A stretch of 64,000 bases of DNA from Hyphochytrium catenoides (lineage: Eukaryota > Sar > Hyphochytriomycetes > Hyphochytriales > Hyphochytriaceae). The DNA lies in contig FLMG01000355.1 in the NCBI GenBank assembly GCA_900088475.1, forward strand, positions 102,786-166,785, written 5' to 3'. Positions 34,714 through 46,168 of the stretch are shown here, one piece after another; position 1 is the stretch's first letter; every line of letters starts with the position of its first letter. The notes beneath the pieces are model-generated. The model saw only the letters and a program-made list of their open reading frames with translations, ran no database searches and was not told where the DNA came from. The translations under genes and the position numbers were made by a program.

Positions 34714-35325
34714 AACGCTATCAAAGCTTTACGTTTTTCGCCACTGCTTCAAGTTGTTGCTACTCAGGGCCTACCGCCGTACATCTTTACAAAATAGATC
34801 TGCTAAAAGCGATCTTCATTCTCTCATCTCTCAACCTTCAGGAGCCCTCATCCCCGCTCGTCATCCGATGCTGCTGCAGACAAGAAGCCATGTAAAGGCC
34901 TTTATCAGAGAGCCTACTACCTTTTCGTGCTCTCTTCAGAATCAGACAGACTTTTCTCAACAAATAACGAAAGGACATTGGAACCGCCTTACTCCTGGAG
35001 GTGTTGTGGGCTTGGCGTGAGAATGATGTTCACAAATCTTCTTGGTTGCACTTCAGAAGCACAGTCCATCAGCCATCATCCTGCTGCTCTGCGCTGTGCT
35101 GAGGACATGAGGTGCGCGAGAGAGAGAGAGACATCAGGTGTTGGCGCCCCACTACCACCAGCAGCAACGACAGAACTAGAGAAGTTTTATCGTGGTTGTC
35201 TCAGTAGAGAAAAGGGAGAGACATGGACATGCAATTTCTTCTTTAAAAAAGAAAGGTCATCGCTGTGAGGATTACGGTGCTTTGCCCAGCTGCACGAGGA
35301 TATAACATATATAGCTGTTCGCTTC

Positions 35326-36114
35326 ATGGAGAGGAAGCTGGAGAAGATCGTCTCCAGCTATGTTGGGAAGGAGGTAGTGAGGGCCAGACTGTTGACATGG
35401 AAAGGGCGCTTGTCGGGGCTTAACGTTTCTTTGTTTTTATGTCATTGTGCTGAACGGAACTCGCCAAGTTCGTCGGCTATGTCGTCGGAATACTAGCTGA
35501 TGCAATTGAAGGTGTCAGCATCAAACAGCCGGAAGACATTGTGGCGCTTCTCTTGGAATATATGCCAGAGGATGAACATCCTGAAGCCGATGACTTGGAA
35601 CTTATGGCTGGAAAAGTATTTATCCAGATCGTCGCACCAACACTAGAGCCATCAGAGACTGAAGGTAGGGCGAACCGCCACTACCGCCCGGTCCAATCCA
35701 ATATTGACTCTTCTTTCCCCCTGTTTTGACCCAAGAAGAAGAGGATGAAGTCCCACCTGGGTGCTGTCAACTATGTGAGCGTGGCCCAATGCCTCTGACC
35801 CGGCATCATCTCTATCCACGCTCCACTCACAAGAGGTACAAGAAGGAGCTTGACCCGCTCTTTCTTAGCACACATGTAGCCATTATATGCCGACTCTGTC
35901 ACAGGTCTGTTCACTCAATGCCCATTGTATCCTCAGCTATATCCTTCTAACTCTCCTTCCTAGTGCGGTACATCGAGCTTATGACAACGAGACGCTCGCC
36001 AGAGAGTATCATGAAGTTGAGAGCTTGTTGGAGGACGAGAAGATCCAAAAGTTCTTGAGTTGGGCAAGATCCTTCCCCATCCGCACCAAGAGGCCCCTGC
36101 GGCCTGTGAGATAG
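35326..36114 (+). CDS. CCDC43-like N-domain fused to HNH domain
   Basis: Four exons: 35326-35373, 35469-35664, 35736-35904 and 35964-36114. The N-terminal 80 residues (RKLEKIVSSYVGKEFVGYVV, GILADAIEGV, QPEDIVALLLEYM) resemble the PWI-like helical N-domain of CCDC43. After an acidic linker comes an HNH zinc-finger nuclease-type domain: CCQLCERGPMPLTRHHLYPR with the first Cys pair and HH, IICRLCHSAVHRAYDNETLA with the second Cys pair and the final His, then EYHEVESLLEDEKIQKFLSW. The HNH half matches a family common in fungi and other microbes, with the ending LA.EY..LE.L..DE.I..F..W. The fourth exon joins in phase 2 to give CHSAVH. The role is unknown; the HNH domain suggests nucleic-acid binding or cleavage. 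Confidence 0.8.
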
Positions 36115-36279
36115 TGAGTCTAGAGCGCGCTGACAGTTACGCTATTGAGTATGGGCATTAAGCTGCCCGCGTACGATGGCAATGTATTAAATAGTGAAGT
36201 CAATGAGAGCGCGAGAAGAGGGACACGAGGAAGGGCTAGGACAAGAGAGAACATGAACAGAAGACCTTCCAGGATTGTA

Positions 36280-37829
36280 CTACTGCTGATCCGCAGATAG
36301 CAGGATGTACTCTCTAGTACTCTCCCCAAACCGTAACATATCTTTTTCCAAGAGCTCAATGTACCGGGAGTGCTCAATGCGCTCACCGTTCAGAAAAGTG
36401 CCATTGGTGCTCTCCAAATCCATGATGTATGGCCTATTCCGGAAAGGAAAGATACATAAGCAAGCGAACGCTGTGACATAGTAGGGAGACTCATGGACGT
36501 ACCTAACCTCCCGTATTTTCTTAATCCCATCCTCGGCAACTGTTTCCTTTAGACGGAACTGCAGTACAGCATGCTGTTTGGAGCAGGATGGATGCTCAAC
36601 TAGAATGTCGGCAATCTGTCCAGCCAGGAGAACTAGTGAGGCTTGTGCCTTTGTCCGAACCTCAAGAGCACCCGCATACCTTCTTCTCTCGTCCTACGAG
36701 ATAAGCGCTTTGTCGATGGACGTGAAGTGTGGCTAGAGCAATCGACCAAAGAGGCGGCGATCGAGGTAGTGTGAGTTTCAGCAGATGTCGTTAGCAGCTT
36801 GGGCAAGAGCTTACCTATCAGCTGTCCTGCCTTGAAGACGTAAAGTCGCCACCGTTTCGTGGGCTGGCGTGCATCAGCTGGCTCAGACCACTTTAACACA
36901 ATTCCCTTATAAGTATTGCCTAGAGCAAGAGCGTCAGTCAGCTTGGACATCTAACTCTGAGATACCGACACTACTTTCTAGACACCCTCCTTATCTATAT
37001 CTGAAAATGAAAGCCGGTGAGAGAGCTAAAACGAAGGTAGCATCATCGGGCCCTCGGCGTCTAGACACCCTGCTTTACCTACTGCAAGGCTACGCTATGA
37101 ACGGTACCTGTTGCAGAGTCCTTGGCTAGCGCCCCGGAGAGGCCAAAGTTTGGCTTTTCAACCTCTTTCGGTGACTCATCCTTCAATTCTTCTTCCACTT
37201 CTTCTTGCTTTCCCCATTGTCTGCATTAGTTAAGCCCCAGCCCACAAGAGTACGAGCCGGCAAGGCGTGAGAAGCCATGACAAAGCAACCATCTAATTCA
37301 TGGCTCGAAAAATGGTTTGTCCAGACTCTTACATGGGTCCTCCGTGCCCCGAACCTGACACAAGATGCGACAGATCCCTCGCCTTCTTCTGAACGGCTGG
37401 CCTGTGACAATGGTAAACGTCAGTTCCCATGGCAAGCCACTTGGGTCGTCAACATATCCTTACCTCCCTCCCTCTTTCTCGCGCAGACGCTGACCTTAGG
37501 AGGAAGAGACCAAATGAGAATATGCTTCATCCCATGTAACGTTAGAGCGGGAGCTTACCGTCTCGGTCTCCCTGGGGTGCTGCAGGTTGTCTGGCTTTCT
37601 CTGGAGATGAAAGTCTGGGCTCATCGAACCGTCGTCTTCTCCTCCTGGGCGGACTATGTGACCGTGACCTAAAGGGAGAGGCTTACTTCTCATCGTCATC
37701 GCCTCATTAAGTGGAATATTTCCCAACCAACCTTCTTCCTTGAGCCCTCTCAGGTGACCCTCTATTTCTATCTCGACTCCTAGATCGTCGACTCCTACTG
37801 CGGGACCTAGATCTGCTTCTTGAGCCCAT
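36280..37829 (-). CDS. SNIP1: SNIP1/DAWDLE-like FHA-domain RNA-processing protein
   Basis: Nuclear FHA protein of the SNIP1 / DAWDLE / Pml1 family, a pre-mRNA retention and splicing factor that also promotes small-RNA processing in plants. The ATG at 37829 starts an RS-rich N-terminus (SRSRSRSRSRSRRSRSRDRN), followed by a second Arg-rich exon (SHSPPRRRRRRFDEPRL). After linker exons whose edges I could not all fix comes the invariant EKPNFGLSGALAKDS. Then the family core: KGIVLKWSEPADARQPTKRW, LYVFKAGQLIATLHVHRQSA, YLVGREKKIADILVEHPSCS, KQHAVLQFR, REVRPYIMDLESTNGTFLNG, and ELLEKDMLRFGESTREYILL to the stop. The FHA phosphopeptide residues (YLVGR, HPSCSKQHA, NGTFLNG) are intact. The gene is divergent from RRP36. 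Confidence 0.92.
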
Positions 37830-38561
37830 AGCTATAACGCCAAAAGGCCTTGCTCTATTAACCTTGCTCTATTAACTTAAAGTCAGGGAAGCGGCCAGAG
37901 CTCCCAGACCTCCTATACCCTCCCTTCAGACGGATGCCGCTAATCTCTGAGCTTTCTCTTACTGAGCTCCTAACAAAGCCGCTGTGATACTCGGTGGCAG
38001 ATACCGATAATACTTCTACGAGCCCTGCTCTCAGTCTCATTGACGTTGAGGAAGCTTTGAGCCTTGAGGATGACCGATCAGCGGCACCTCTCATGAGAAA
38101 AGGCGAACATCAAGGCACAGATCACAAATCCCCCAGTTGCGCACTTCGAAAGCTTGCCCACCGTTACTCCGGGAGGATTTCTGCAGTCAGACCGGGGGGA
38201 TGTCTGTAAGGCCTTGGCCTCTCTTGAGAATTGAGAACATTTCTCAGTGATTGGTTTCCTGTTGCTCATTGTTCTGATCAATGTGCAGACTGTTGATGTG
38301 ATGATGATGAATTGGCAGGGCACATCGAAGGAGACCGGAGATGAGAGCTGCTAGGGCACAAGGCAAGAGGCAGGACACGGTAGACAGAAAGAGGAAGACT
38401 TGAAGCGGAAGCTGACCCAGTTGAGTGTATAAGCAGTGCAAGGCCTCACGGTTTTGCCTTTTGCTTGCTGAGAACAGAGGCAGGATTACCAGGGGTGTCG
38501 AAGGCAGGCGGTGTCAGCTCTACCAAGTTCACCAGGAACTATTGACACTATTAGAGGAGCT
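37830..38561. promoter_or_regulatory. Divergent SNIP1/RRP36 promoter region
   Basis: About 730 bases separate the two start codons, both genes acting in nuclear RNA maturation. A 78-codon minus-strand frame (37858-38094) ends just upstream of the SNIP1 ATG and could be an untranslated or alternative first exon. A 14-base unit (TTAATAGAGCAAGG on the minus strand) is tandemly doubled at about 37850-37877. Confidence 0.4.
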
Positions 38562-39965
38562 ATGGCTGCCAGTGGTAGCGGCTCTAGCAGTGAGGAGGAG
38601 CTAGAAAGCCAAAGAAGCGATCTAAAGGAGGATTGGTCAAGCTCCAGCGATTCAGAGGAAGAGCAGTTCGACAGTTCTAAAACAAAGGGCAGGGGAGATG
38701 AAAGAAGAATAGTCAAAGGATCTGGAGGCACCTCCGATGAAAGCGACTCGGATGCTGGCGTCTCAAGCTCCAACAGCAAGTAAGAGTAGAAGCTTGGCGG
38801 CTGTGTGAACTAATATCCTAACGACGATATCCCGTTTACCAGTGAGGAAGAAGAGGATGATGACGAAGAGGACGTGAAAGACCTGACAATGGAAGAGAGA
38901 ATGCAAAGGCAGAGCGCTGGACAGCAGGAAGCTGCCCTCCTGGGCACTAGGAGCCGGCTGAAGAGGAGTGAAAGGGGCTATGTTGTCGCTAAGAGGGAGA
39001 ACAAGAACAGACCAACAGAGCTCAGTAGTAAGAAGCCCGTCTCACGTCTGAGGCAAGTCGTTAGTGTACCCAAGGTGGTACGACGAGGTAATGTTAGGCG
39101 CCATAATCCTAGCCAACTTCTTCCTATCCTCCATTCACTGTCATTTCGACCTTGCTTCTTCTCTCCTTACTTCTTCTCCCGTTCCACTCTGGTCTGTCTA
39201 TGCTTTCCTTGCACGATATTATACCGTGTAATGTTCTGCGTGATGCTTGTAGATCCACGATTTGACAGCCTTAGTGGGAAGTTCAATGAAGACCTGTTTC
39301 AGAAGGCTTACTCTTTTTTGGATGAATACAGAGTAAGAGCTGCGCCCCGTTGCTGGCTTTCAGACCATCCATAGATGTATGCTCCATTCACTACTCCATA
39401 GTATGCGCTGGCCGCCCACGCTCCGTCCTCCTTGCTCAGCTTGTCTCGACCGTATGGCAAACACTAACTGCGTGGCTTCTCAGGATAACGAAATAGAGGA
39501 GATAAAGCGAGAGCTCAAGAAACAAAAGAACTCGGAAAAAGCTAAGGAGCTTCAGGTTCATGTGCCACGAATAGCAAGTAGCAACTATTTTAGGTGCTCA
39601 CATTGAGAGTTCTGTACACAGGGGCTCCTGACCTCCCTTCAGCAAAAGAGAACGTCCGATAAGAAGAAGCGTGAGCTTAAGTCGGCGCTGCAAAAGAGAA
39701 AGCGAGAAGAAAGAGAAGCAGTCAAGGCGGGCAAGACGCCATTTTACTTAGCGGTGAGCTTCCTCCCTTCCTCTAGGCTGGTGTGACTATCTAATTGGGC
39801 TCACTTTCTTGCGGGTATTTTCAGGAAAGAGGAAGGAAGAAGCTAGAGCTAGAACAGCGGTTTAAAGAACTGGAAGGCAGCGGCCAATTGGAGAAGTACA
39901 TTCAAAAGAAGCGTCGGAAGAATGCCAACAAAGACCATCGTTGGCTCCCTACAAACAGACGCTAG
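38562..39965 (+). CDS. RRP36: rRNA biogenesis protein RRP36
   Basis: Nucleolar factor for early cleavages at sites A0-A2 of pre-18S rRNA in the small-subunit processome. Six exons: 38562-38779, 38843-39087, 39253-39332, 39484-39555, 39622-39753 and 39825-39965. A GTG opens the frame at 38511, but the first ATG is at 38562. The N-terminus is acidic and Ser-rich, followed by a GluAsp block. The family core is exact: KRENKNRPTELSSKKPVSRL, RDPRFDSLSGKFNEDLFQKA, YSFLDEYR, then EEIKRELKKQKNSEKAKEL. The basic C-terminus is AGKTPFYLAERGRKKLELEQ, RFKELEGSGQLEKYIQKKRR, KNANKDHRWLP. Signature and length are normal for the family. Confidence 0.95.
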
Positions 39966-40061
39966 GCTAGGTCGGACAAGACGCGATTGTTTTCTGAGAG
40001 TTTTTCATCGCTATATTATCTGATGGCCCGTGCTGATTGAGTATATGAAGACGCGTGAGGC

Positions 40062-41932
40062 TTATGGTTCAGACGATCTTAGCTCTGCGAAATGGCCCCC
40101 CTTGCGATAAGCATGCAGGAACTCGAATGCCTCGACCTCCATACTCGTTGGCGCGATCTGCATAAAGTGCATAGGTCAAAGGCTGATTGAGATAGCGGCG
40201 TTGCGTTACACCGTGTTGCACGTACATTGATGCTACGGAGCGTCAGGGCGTCAGGATTGGTCTGGACCTGGTCTAGAACCATCATTTTAACCTGCAAGCA
40301 AGATTTGAAGATTTTAAAGTGAGTAGTAGCCATTAAGCTCCATCTACTGCTCCTCTTTGTGAAGTAGATACTGCCTCTTCATTTGGACAATAAACCTACC
40401 ATGTCATCGTAAGAACTGGGTTGGGCAACATGTTCAATACTTTGCCAGCAGCAACACCAAGAGAGAGTGGTACATCCACAAAGTTTGGGTTCACACCAAT
40501 CATTTCGCACACCAGCTCCATAACCTCTTTATAGGTGTAGGCTTCCTCGCCAAGGAACTCAAAGTCCATGCCCCGGAATCGGTCATCCTAAGACAGATGC
40601 GGCGCCATCGATCAGCTTTTTACCGCCCGACGTGGCGTAGAGTCCCAACCACCTACCGTGGCTATGTCAAAGATCCCGTCAGCCACATCCTCGCAGAAGA
40701 CCGGTTGTACCATTGTCTGGCCACCTTCGAAGAGCGGAAGACGATGAAGATTCTTGGCCGCTCTAGCAATCCTACAATCAGACGAAGTACAATCAGTCCA
40801 GCGCCTGCCAGTGTGACAGGAAGACAGGGCTAGGTCGCACAGCGTAACAGGCAGTCTTACTTGTTCAAGAAGCGATCGTTACGGCCAAAGATGGAAGCCG
40901 AGCGCACAATGTTGGCCTCCGGGAAAACTTCTTTCACTGCCCTTTCACCTTCGAACTGTTTACAATTGAGAATGTGTCCAGTCGTTTAACATTAACACCC
41001 ATGTTGCCTAGTGCAATTATCCACTTACCTTTGTACGTGCCCACTTGCACGGGGAGTTAGGGTCGGCCAGAACCGATGAAATCTGGACAAATCTCTTCAC
41101 CCCCTAAAGGGCACGATGAGGTCTTAGAAATAAAACCGCAATGGGCACATGACTTCCAGTTTGAGTGCCGCTATCGGCGGGGATAGAGCAGTGGACAACA
41201 TAATGGGTAACATGCGACAGATAGGTTGTCACTGCTTTCTAAGTTATGGAGGGAAGGGTGAGGGAAGGATCCGGAATCTGGACTTTACCTCTTCCTTGCA
41301 CACTCGTGCAATCTCACGTGCCCCCTTCACATGGGCTTCCTCGAAGCTATAGTTTGTCCACCAGGGAAGAATGTGCTTGGTCTCATAGTGCTGTTGGGAC
41401 TCAGCCTCAGCAACCAATAATCAAGAGGCAGAAGGTACCATAGAGTTTACCTTTCCTATCAGGTTGACAACCACATCAGATTGTCGAACGGCGGCGCGGA
41501 TAGAGTTGCTATCTCTTATACTAAAGGGGATTGGAGCACTGTTGCCCACAGCAGAGGACACCTTTAGATGCCTAACCTCCATATCATCTCCCCGGTAGGG
41601 AAAGATCATGGTAGACCCACATTCAGCTTTGTGTAGAGAGATCAAAGGAATCAAGGTTGGGAGGGTCATTCTTCGCGATTTGAGGATATTAGGGCGCACT
41701 ATCCGTCTTACCGAACTTGCTATTCACCAAGTTGCCCAGAAAGCCCGTGCATCCAAAGACGGTCACAGTTAGACCTGACAGAGATGATAAGGTACTATCT
41801 CAACAAGAGAGATCCATGAGAAAGAATATGGCCATCACCTGATACAGACGATCTTCCCCCTGGTCCCTGGAGTGAAAGGAGTCCCTCAGGAATCCATTTG
41901 GCACCCTCGATTAGCTGTCTAGTTCGTACCAT
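40062..41932 (-). CDS. NDUFA9: Complex I 39 kDa subunit NDUFA9
   Basis: Accessory subunit of mitochondrial NADH:ubiquinone oxidoreductase, an atypical short-chain dehydrogenase that holds NADPH. The first exon starts at the ATG at 41932 and reads [20 protein letters not shown]. The second carries the Rossmann loop [21 protein letters not shown] later exon reads [20 protein letters not shown] and [25 protein letters not shown], the family's most conserved stretch. Middle exons lie in 41400-40380 (edges only partly resolved). The C-terminal exons read [18 protein letters not shown] and [20 protein letters not shown], ending [10 protein letters not shown] at the stop. The final junction uses a donor inside AATGTACGTGC; reading past it gives a false tail. 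Confidence 0.9.
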
Positions 41933-42568
41933 CTTGCCTTGACCGACTAGATGCTCAAAATAAATAGACAGCTAGTTACGATTGGCTTAGCCCACGACGG
42001 AGGCAAGCAAATCGTAGATCTATTAGTCAAAGGTGTACTGTCAGGTCCAAGCAAGAAGCTTGAGATCTCTAGAAACCCCTGTTACCTTCAGTCAGAGCCC
42101 CGAAAGCATAGCCCGTTGTAGATCCTCAATCCTCAATGTAAAGCTTGACTCTGAACTCTGTTTGCTGGCGCCGACAGAGGTTTACCGACCGAGAACCAAT
42201 TCCGGAGCTGACTATGAATAAAATAAGGATTAGCTTCTTGAGATTGTTTGATAGGCAAGAGCAGATTCTTACACTGTGAGCTCTATACCTTACTTGGACT
42301 ATTAGGCGATTGAGCGCACTTTTCTCACTATCTCCGCTTATTCATCGATAATCACAGCATGGTAATCTCTCTTAGTCTACTCCATTCAGCCTCTGTTCTG
42401 TTGCAGAGAACACAGAGCTGCTCTTCAATCTTCAATCTTCATGCACTCAATCATCAGCGCTGCAGCAGAAGAGAATGATACAAGGATCATCATCATAGCA
42501 ATGGGCATTGTTGAAGCTGTCTCATCAGCACCTCGTCCATCGAACAGGTAGAGGGAAGCTGGACGAAA

Positions 42569-43087
42569 ATGTTGAGCTGCAGGTTGAGAAAGACAAGCTT
42601 TTACGGAGGATGTGAGGGCTTCACACCTACCTTTGTGGCGGTTGCCCACGACGAAGATTCATTTGCCCGCCGTCCTTTGCCCGCAAGTTCCCTCTTTGAA
42701 GAAAGAGCACTTGAAAGATCCAGCAGCATCGATGGAAGGGACTTCATGCTTATAATATGTGCCCAACAGAGAAACGGGTGCAACTCATATCTGAAGAGCT
42801 ATGTAAGGCTTTCCGCTATCCCTTGTGTCATGAACAGAAGGAGCTGTTACACGGTGCTTTTGGGAATATGCAGCAGTATACCTTGGGAACTGCCCACGTA
42901 GAGTTCTGTTATTGGCGGGCATAGCTTTATTCATCGATTTGCGGTGGTAAGGAACCTAGATCCTCTCATGTTGCTAGGTTCAGATTTGTACAATATCCTG
43001 GTACTTGCAGTGGAGATGATTCCTTCCGACACTTTGACAGTCCTTACAGATCTGCCCGGCGATGAGGAGTTAACCTGCTCTGAGTAG
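42569..43087 (+). CDS. Small orphan protein, two exons
   Basis: Unrecognised. Exon 1 (42569-42802) ends SSIDGRDFMLIICAQQRNGC then NSYLKSY at a GTAAGG donor. Exon 2 (42902-43087) reads SSVIGGHSFIHRFAVVRNLD, PLMLLGSDLYNILVLAVEM and SDTLTVLTDLPGDEELTCSE before the stop; its composition is strongly coding. The start is less sure: the ATG at 42569 is the first in frame, but the first 25 codons are weak and a minus-strand frame with its own good splice sites overlaps 42460-42780. There is one possible membrane helix in exon 2. It lies between the starts of NDUFA9 and the 3' end of the EDR2-like gene. Confidence 0.45.
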
Positions 43088-43282
43088 CTGTGGTAGCTTA
43101 GAGTGGGGTGACACAATGGTTTAATGACTGCGGCTTTGTATCTACCCGCTTAGAGCCGTGTCTTCCTCAGACAGGTGGTCTTAGAATAAATAATAGGCAC
43201 ACATTGACAGCTTCAAGTCGGGCCTTCTATGGTATCTGGAAGTCAGCCATGGCAGCTTTCCTTCACAGCCTTCTACTAAGTC

Positions 43283-46168
43283 CTATGCCGCCGTGGGCCA
43301 TTTCTTACAGTGACCAAGGTCACAACGCTGAAGCCTAACGACCGCCAAGATCCGCTCAGGCAGCTCGGCTTTGGCCTTTCCTTCCAGAACAAAAGCCAGA
43401 TCCAGAACCAACATCGTCAAATATCCTTTGACAACCTTGAGGACCCCTTGCGCTACGCTAGAAGAGCCAACGTCGCAGTCTATTTCAAAGTAGTGCTCCC
43501 CCTTGAAGTACCTCTGCGTTAACTTGTTCCCCAGGATAGCTGGCGTACTGCCAACTGAGCTCTTGACAATCCAGTTGCCCTCAGTCACATTTGGGATGAT
43601 CTTGAGGCGACTATCGCGGTAGGAGTCCGAACCATTGAGAAAATTCTGCCAAAGAGTTCCCCATGGTGTCCCTGGGTCAAAGGCATTCGATTCCTTGGCC
43701 TGAAAATAGAGGACCAAAGCCATCTGTGGCGAGCCAGGAATTTGAAACTGCATAACGAGAGTGAAAGGGCAGGGCACACCTCGACGCTTTGCCTCTTCGA
43801 TCGCCAGCTGCACCCGGTTCTGCGGCTTAGAGGCAATGTGGTCTGTTTTCTCAAGTACCTCAAAGAGGTCTGTGGCTACTAGGGACAGAAGCGCAGGCTT
43901 GGAAGGAATTTTCACCTTGTCTTCCAAGTACCCGGGACCTCTAACCTTAAACTGCGTGCCATCTCCGTTGACGGCAGAAGGAAATGAATCCTGCACACTC
44001 CGCAGGATTAACTCTTCTCTGTGTAGCTGCTCAACATCCGGCTTGACGGCGCCGCTGGCAGCGGCTACACCCTCGTGCCTTAGCAAATCCTGGCGTCGGC
44101 CTGCTGAACCAAGAGCGTCCGGCTCCGGTGGAAGAAGCTCTAATCCATCCGTTCCGAAATCTTCACCATGAAGCTGGCCAGATTCCTTTATAATTGACAA
44201 GCGCTGTGTCACGAGAGCCGCTTCTTTTTGAAGCTCTTCACTCTGCGTCGGACTGAGGTACTGGCGCAGCTTGTAATGGTCCTGAAGCCTGACAAGGTGT
44301 CCAAGAAGCTCAGATGTATAGAGGTGAACAAAAAATAGAAAGTGTGCCAGCCAGCCGCCTGGCTCTAGTTGCATGAAGCAGGTTACAAGGCAGCTCGGCG
44401 GCAGAAGCGAGGAATAGTGATCCCTGTTTCGTCCCTTGATGTGATAGCCCTGGACCTTCAACCGGCCCCTAATGTACCCAGATCGAGGCGGGCAGGCCTT
44501 ATGGGAGCAGCTAGTCATGGAAATAACGTATGATCCATCTCCTTCCTTATTCCATCTTCGGAGGACACAGAAGTCCCTGGCAGCCACAGGAAAGAACCAA
44601 ATGCTACACGGCCTGACGGCAAAGTACACGACGTCTGTGTGCCTATCAATCCTCTCTACCACTTGGACCTCTTTGATCACTGGATTCCATTGATGGTAGC
44701 TACTAACATCTCGCAGCGTCCTGAATACCTCCTCAGTGGCGCTTTCCACTACAGCCATCGCCTTAACACAGCCCATCTCCTGCAGAAAGTGCTTACTGAA
44801 CGGTGGCAGGTAGGTCCTCAGCCCATTGCGAAAGAAGAGAGGTCTCCACTCCTGCCATGGTATGAGCAGCCATCGAAGAACGTAGGATAGGGCCGAAAGC
44901 ACTACTGCTATTCTAGGGTCACCGCTCCTGCCCTCTTCTCCACTAGAATTGGCCGGTGAGAGCTGGATGGATGAACTACCCGAGGCCAAGTTACGCTCGT
45001 CAGACTCATAGTAGACGTTGGGAACTGTTCTCGACCCTCTTCGCGACCGCATGCCGTTGGACTCGGAGCCAATAGCCGATGATGGACTCCGAACAGTTGT
45101 TAGTGGACCTGCCTCTAATGCAGGAACAAGAAGCCTTGGCAAGAGACCGGGCATCAAGTCTTTCCTGGGCGCTGAGGACGCACTCTGGTAGAGTTGTCCG
45201 TCTTGAGCTCCTACCGCAGCTTTGTGAGTGTCACCATTGAAACCATCAACAAACTTCCTCGCTGGCGAGCCATTCTCTGGTGTGACAACTAGAGACGAAT
45301 TTTCGCTGTGTACAGTCTCTCCGCCAACGGCTATGGACGGAGGAGATAGAAGCAGGTCATCTGGTTGCGCACCGACGTCCTTGGTGCTATCAGTACTAAC
45401 GGTACCGTTATCAGAGGACCCAATGTCTAGGGACTGTGAAGTCCCGCAAACGCTATTGATGACGGAAACCCAGTGGTCTACAGAGCGGACGGACTGCGAG
45501 GCGAACAGCACACAGCCTAGCTCCCCGCTTTGCTTTAGAAATGTCCTTGCCTCTGTGTTGTCATATTCCATCGCCGTCGCCGGACTTGGAACAGAGAATC
45601 TGGACCTCTTACCTCCTGACTGCTTGCTCTTGCCTTTTTTTCCCTTACGAGTCTTTGGGGCATCCGCCGAACAAATACCTAGGGCCTTCTCCGCAGCCTC
45701 CAAGGATGTAGGACGAAACACCTTGAACGTAAAGAAGACATCCTCTGGGTCCTCTCCGGCAAGGAAATCGTCCTCGTCCACCGATATCCGGTACTTCACC
45801 GCCATCTCATGAATGTTGCCTTCTTTCTTTGCTGCCCAGTCACTACCGAGAGGTATGGCGATTAGAGGTTCCGTGTCGCCAGGATGGCGCAAACATATCA
45901 GATTAGCGTTGGAACATATTGCGTACACATCCCACCACTTGGATGACTCCACGCCCACCTTGATCTTCAGCCAACCCGTCATATTCGCAAAGGAAGGAGC
46001 TTCAATCTCGGCTCCTAGGGTATCATACTCCCTATCCTCCGTATCGGCAGATTCGGCTGGCATAGATGGAGCCGACATTTCATCACGGGATGGCGCTAGT
46101 TGGAGTCCAGACGGGCCCAAAGGTAGGAACGAGGCCATACCATGAGGGTCACTGGCCTTGGAGTCCAT
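43283..46168 (-). CDS. EDR2-like PH-START-DUF1336 protein
   Basis: Large intronless gene of 961 codons. The domain order is that of plant EDR2 and stramenopile relatives, which bind phosphoinositides and lipids and act in membrane or stress signalling. A PH domain lies at about residues 60-240 (MTGWLKIKVGVESSKWWDVY), split by a basic low-complexity insert (RKGKKGKSKQSGGKRSRF). A Ser-rich linker follows to about 420. The START domain spans about 455-640 (EEVFRTLRDVSSYHQWNPVI, FFPVAARDFCVLRRW, SGYIRGRLKVQGYHI). DUF1336 spans about 740-955: VRGPGYLEDKVKIPSKPALL, RGVPCPFTLVMQFQIPGSP, and the hallmark HYFEIDCDVGSSSVAQGVLK, VVKGYLTMLVLDLAFVLEG with RLQRCDL near the end. A hydrophobic stretch VVLSALSYVLRWLLIPW precedes START and may be a membrane anchor. 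Confidence 0.93.
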   Translation of the reverse strand: MDSKASDPHGMASFLPLGPSGLQLAPSRDEMSAPSMPAESADTEDREYDTLGAEIEAPSFANMTGWLKIKVGVESSKWWDVYAICSNANLICLRHPGDTEPLIAIPLGSDWAAKKEGNIHEMAVKYRISVDEDDFLAGEDPEDVFFTFKVFRPTSLEAAEKALGICSADAPKTRKGKKGKSKQSGGKRSRFSVPSPATAMEYDNTEARTFLKQSGELGCVLFASQSVRSVDHWVSVINSVCGTSQSLDIGSSDNGTVSTDSTKDVGAQPDDLLLSPPSIAVGGETVHSENSSLVVTPENGSPARKFVDGFNGDTHKAAVGAQDGQLYQSASSAPRKDLMPGLLPRLLVPALEAGPLTTVRSPSSAIGSESNGMRSRRGSRTVPNVYYESDERNLASGSSSIQLSPANSSGEEGRSGDPRIAVVLSALSYVLRWLLIPWQEWRPLFFRNGLRTYLPPFSKHFLQEMGCVKAMAVVESATEEVFRTLRDVSSYHQWNPVIKEVQVVERIDRHTDVVYFAVRPCSIWFFPVAARDFCVLRRWNKEGDGSYVISMTSCSHKACPPRSGYIRGRLKVQGYHIKGRNRDHYSSLLPPSCLVTCFMQLEPGGWLAHFLFFVHLYTSELLGHLVRLQDHYKLRQYLSPTQSEELQKEAALVTQRLSIIKESGQLHGEDFGTDGLELLPPEPDALGSAGRRQDLLRHEGVAAASGAVKPDVEQLHREELILRSVQDSFPSAVNGDGTQFKVRGPGYLEDKVKIPSKPALLSLVATDLFEVLEKTDHIASKPQNRVQLAIEEAKRRGVPCPFTLVMQFQIPGSPQMALVLYFQAKESNAFDPGTPWGTLWQNFLNGSDSYRDSRLKIIPNVTEGNWIVKSSVGSTPAILGNKLTQRYFKGEHYFEIDCDVGSSSVAQGVLKVVKGYLTMLVLDLAFVLEGKAKAELPERILAVVRLQRCDLGHCKKWPTAA

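Noticed and set aside
43310-46145. Many 60-190 codon frames on the plus strand
   Set aside because: They are antisense shadows of the intronless EDR2-like gene.
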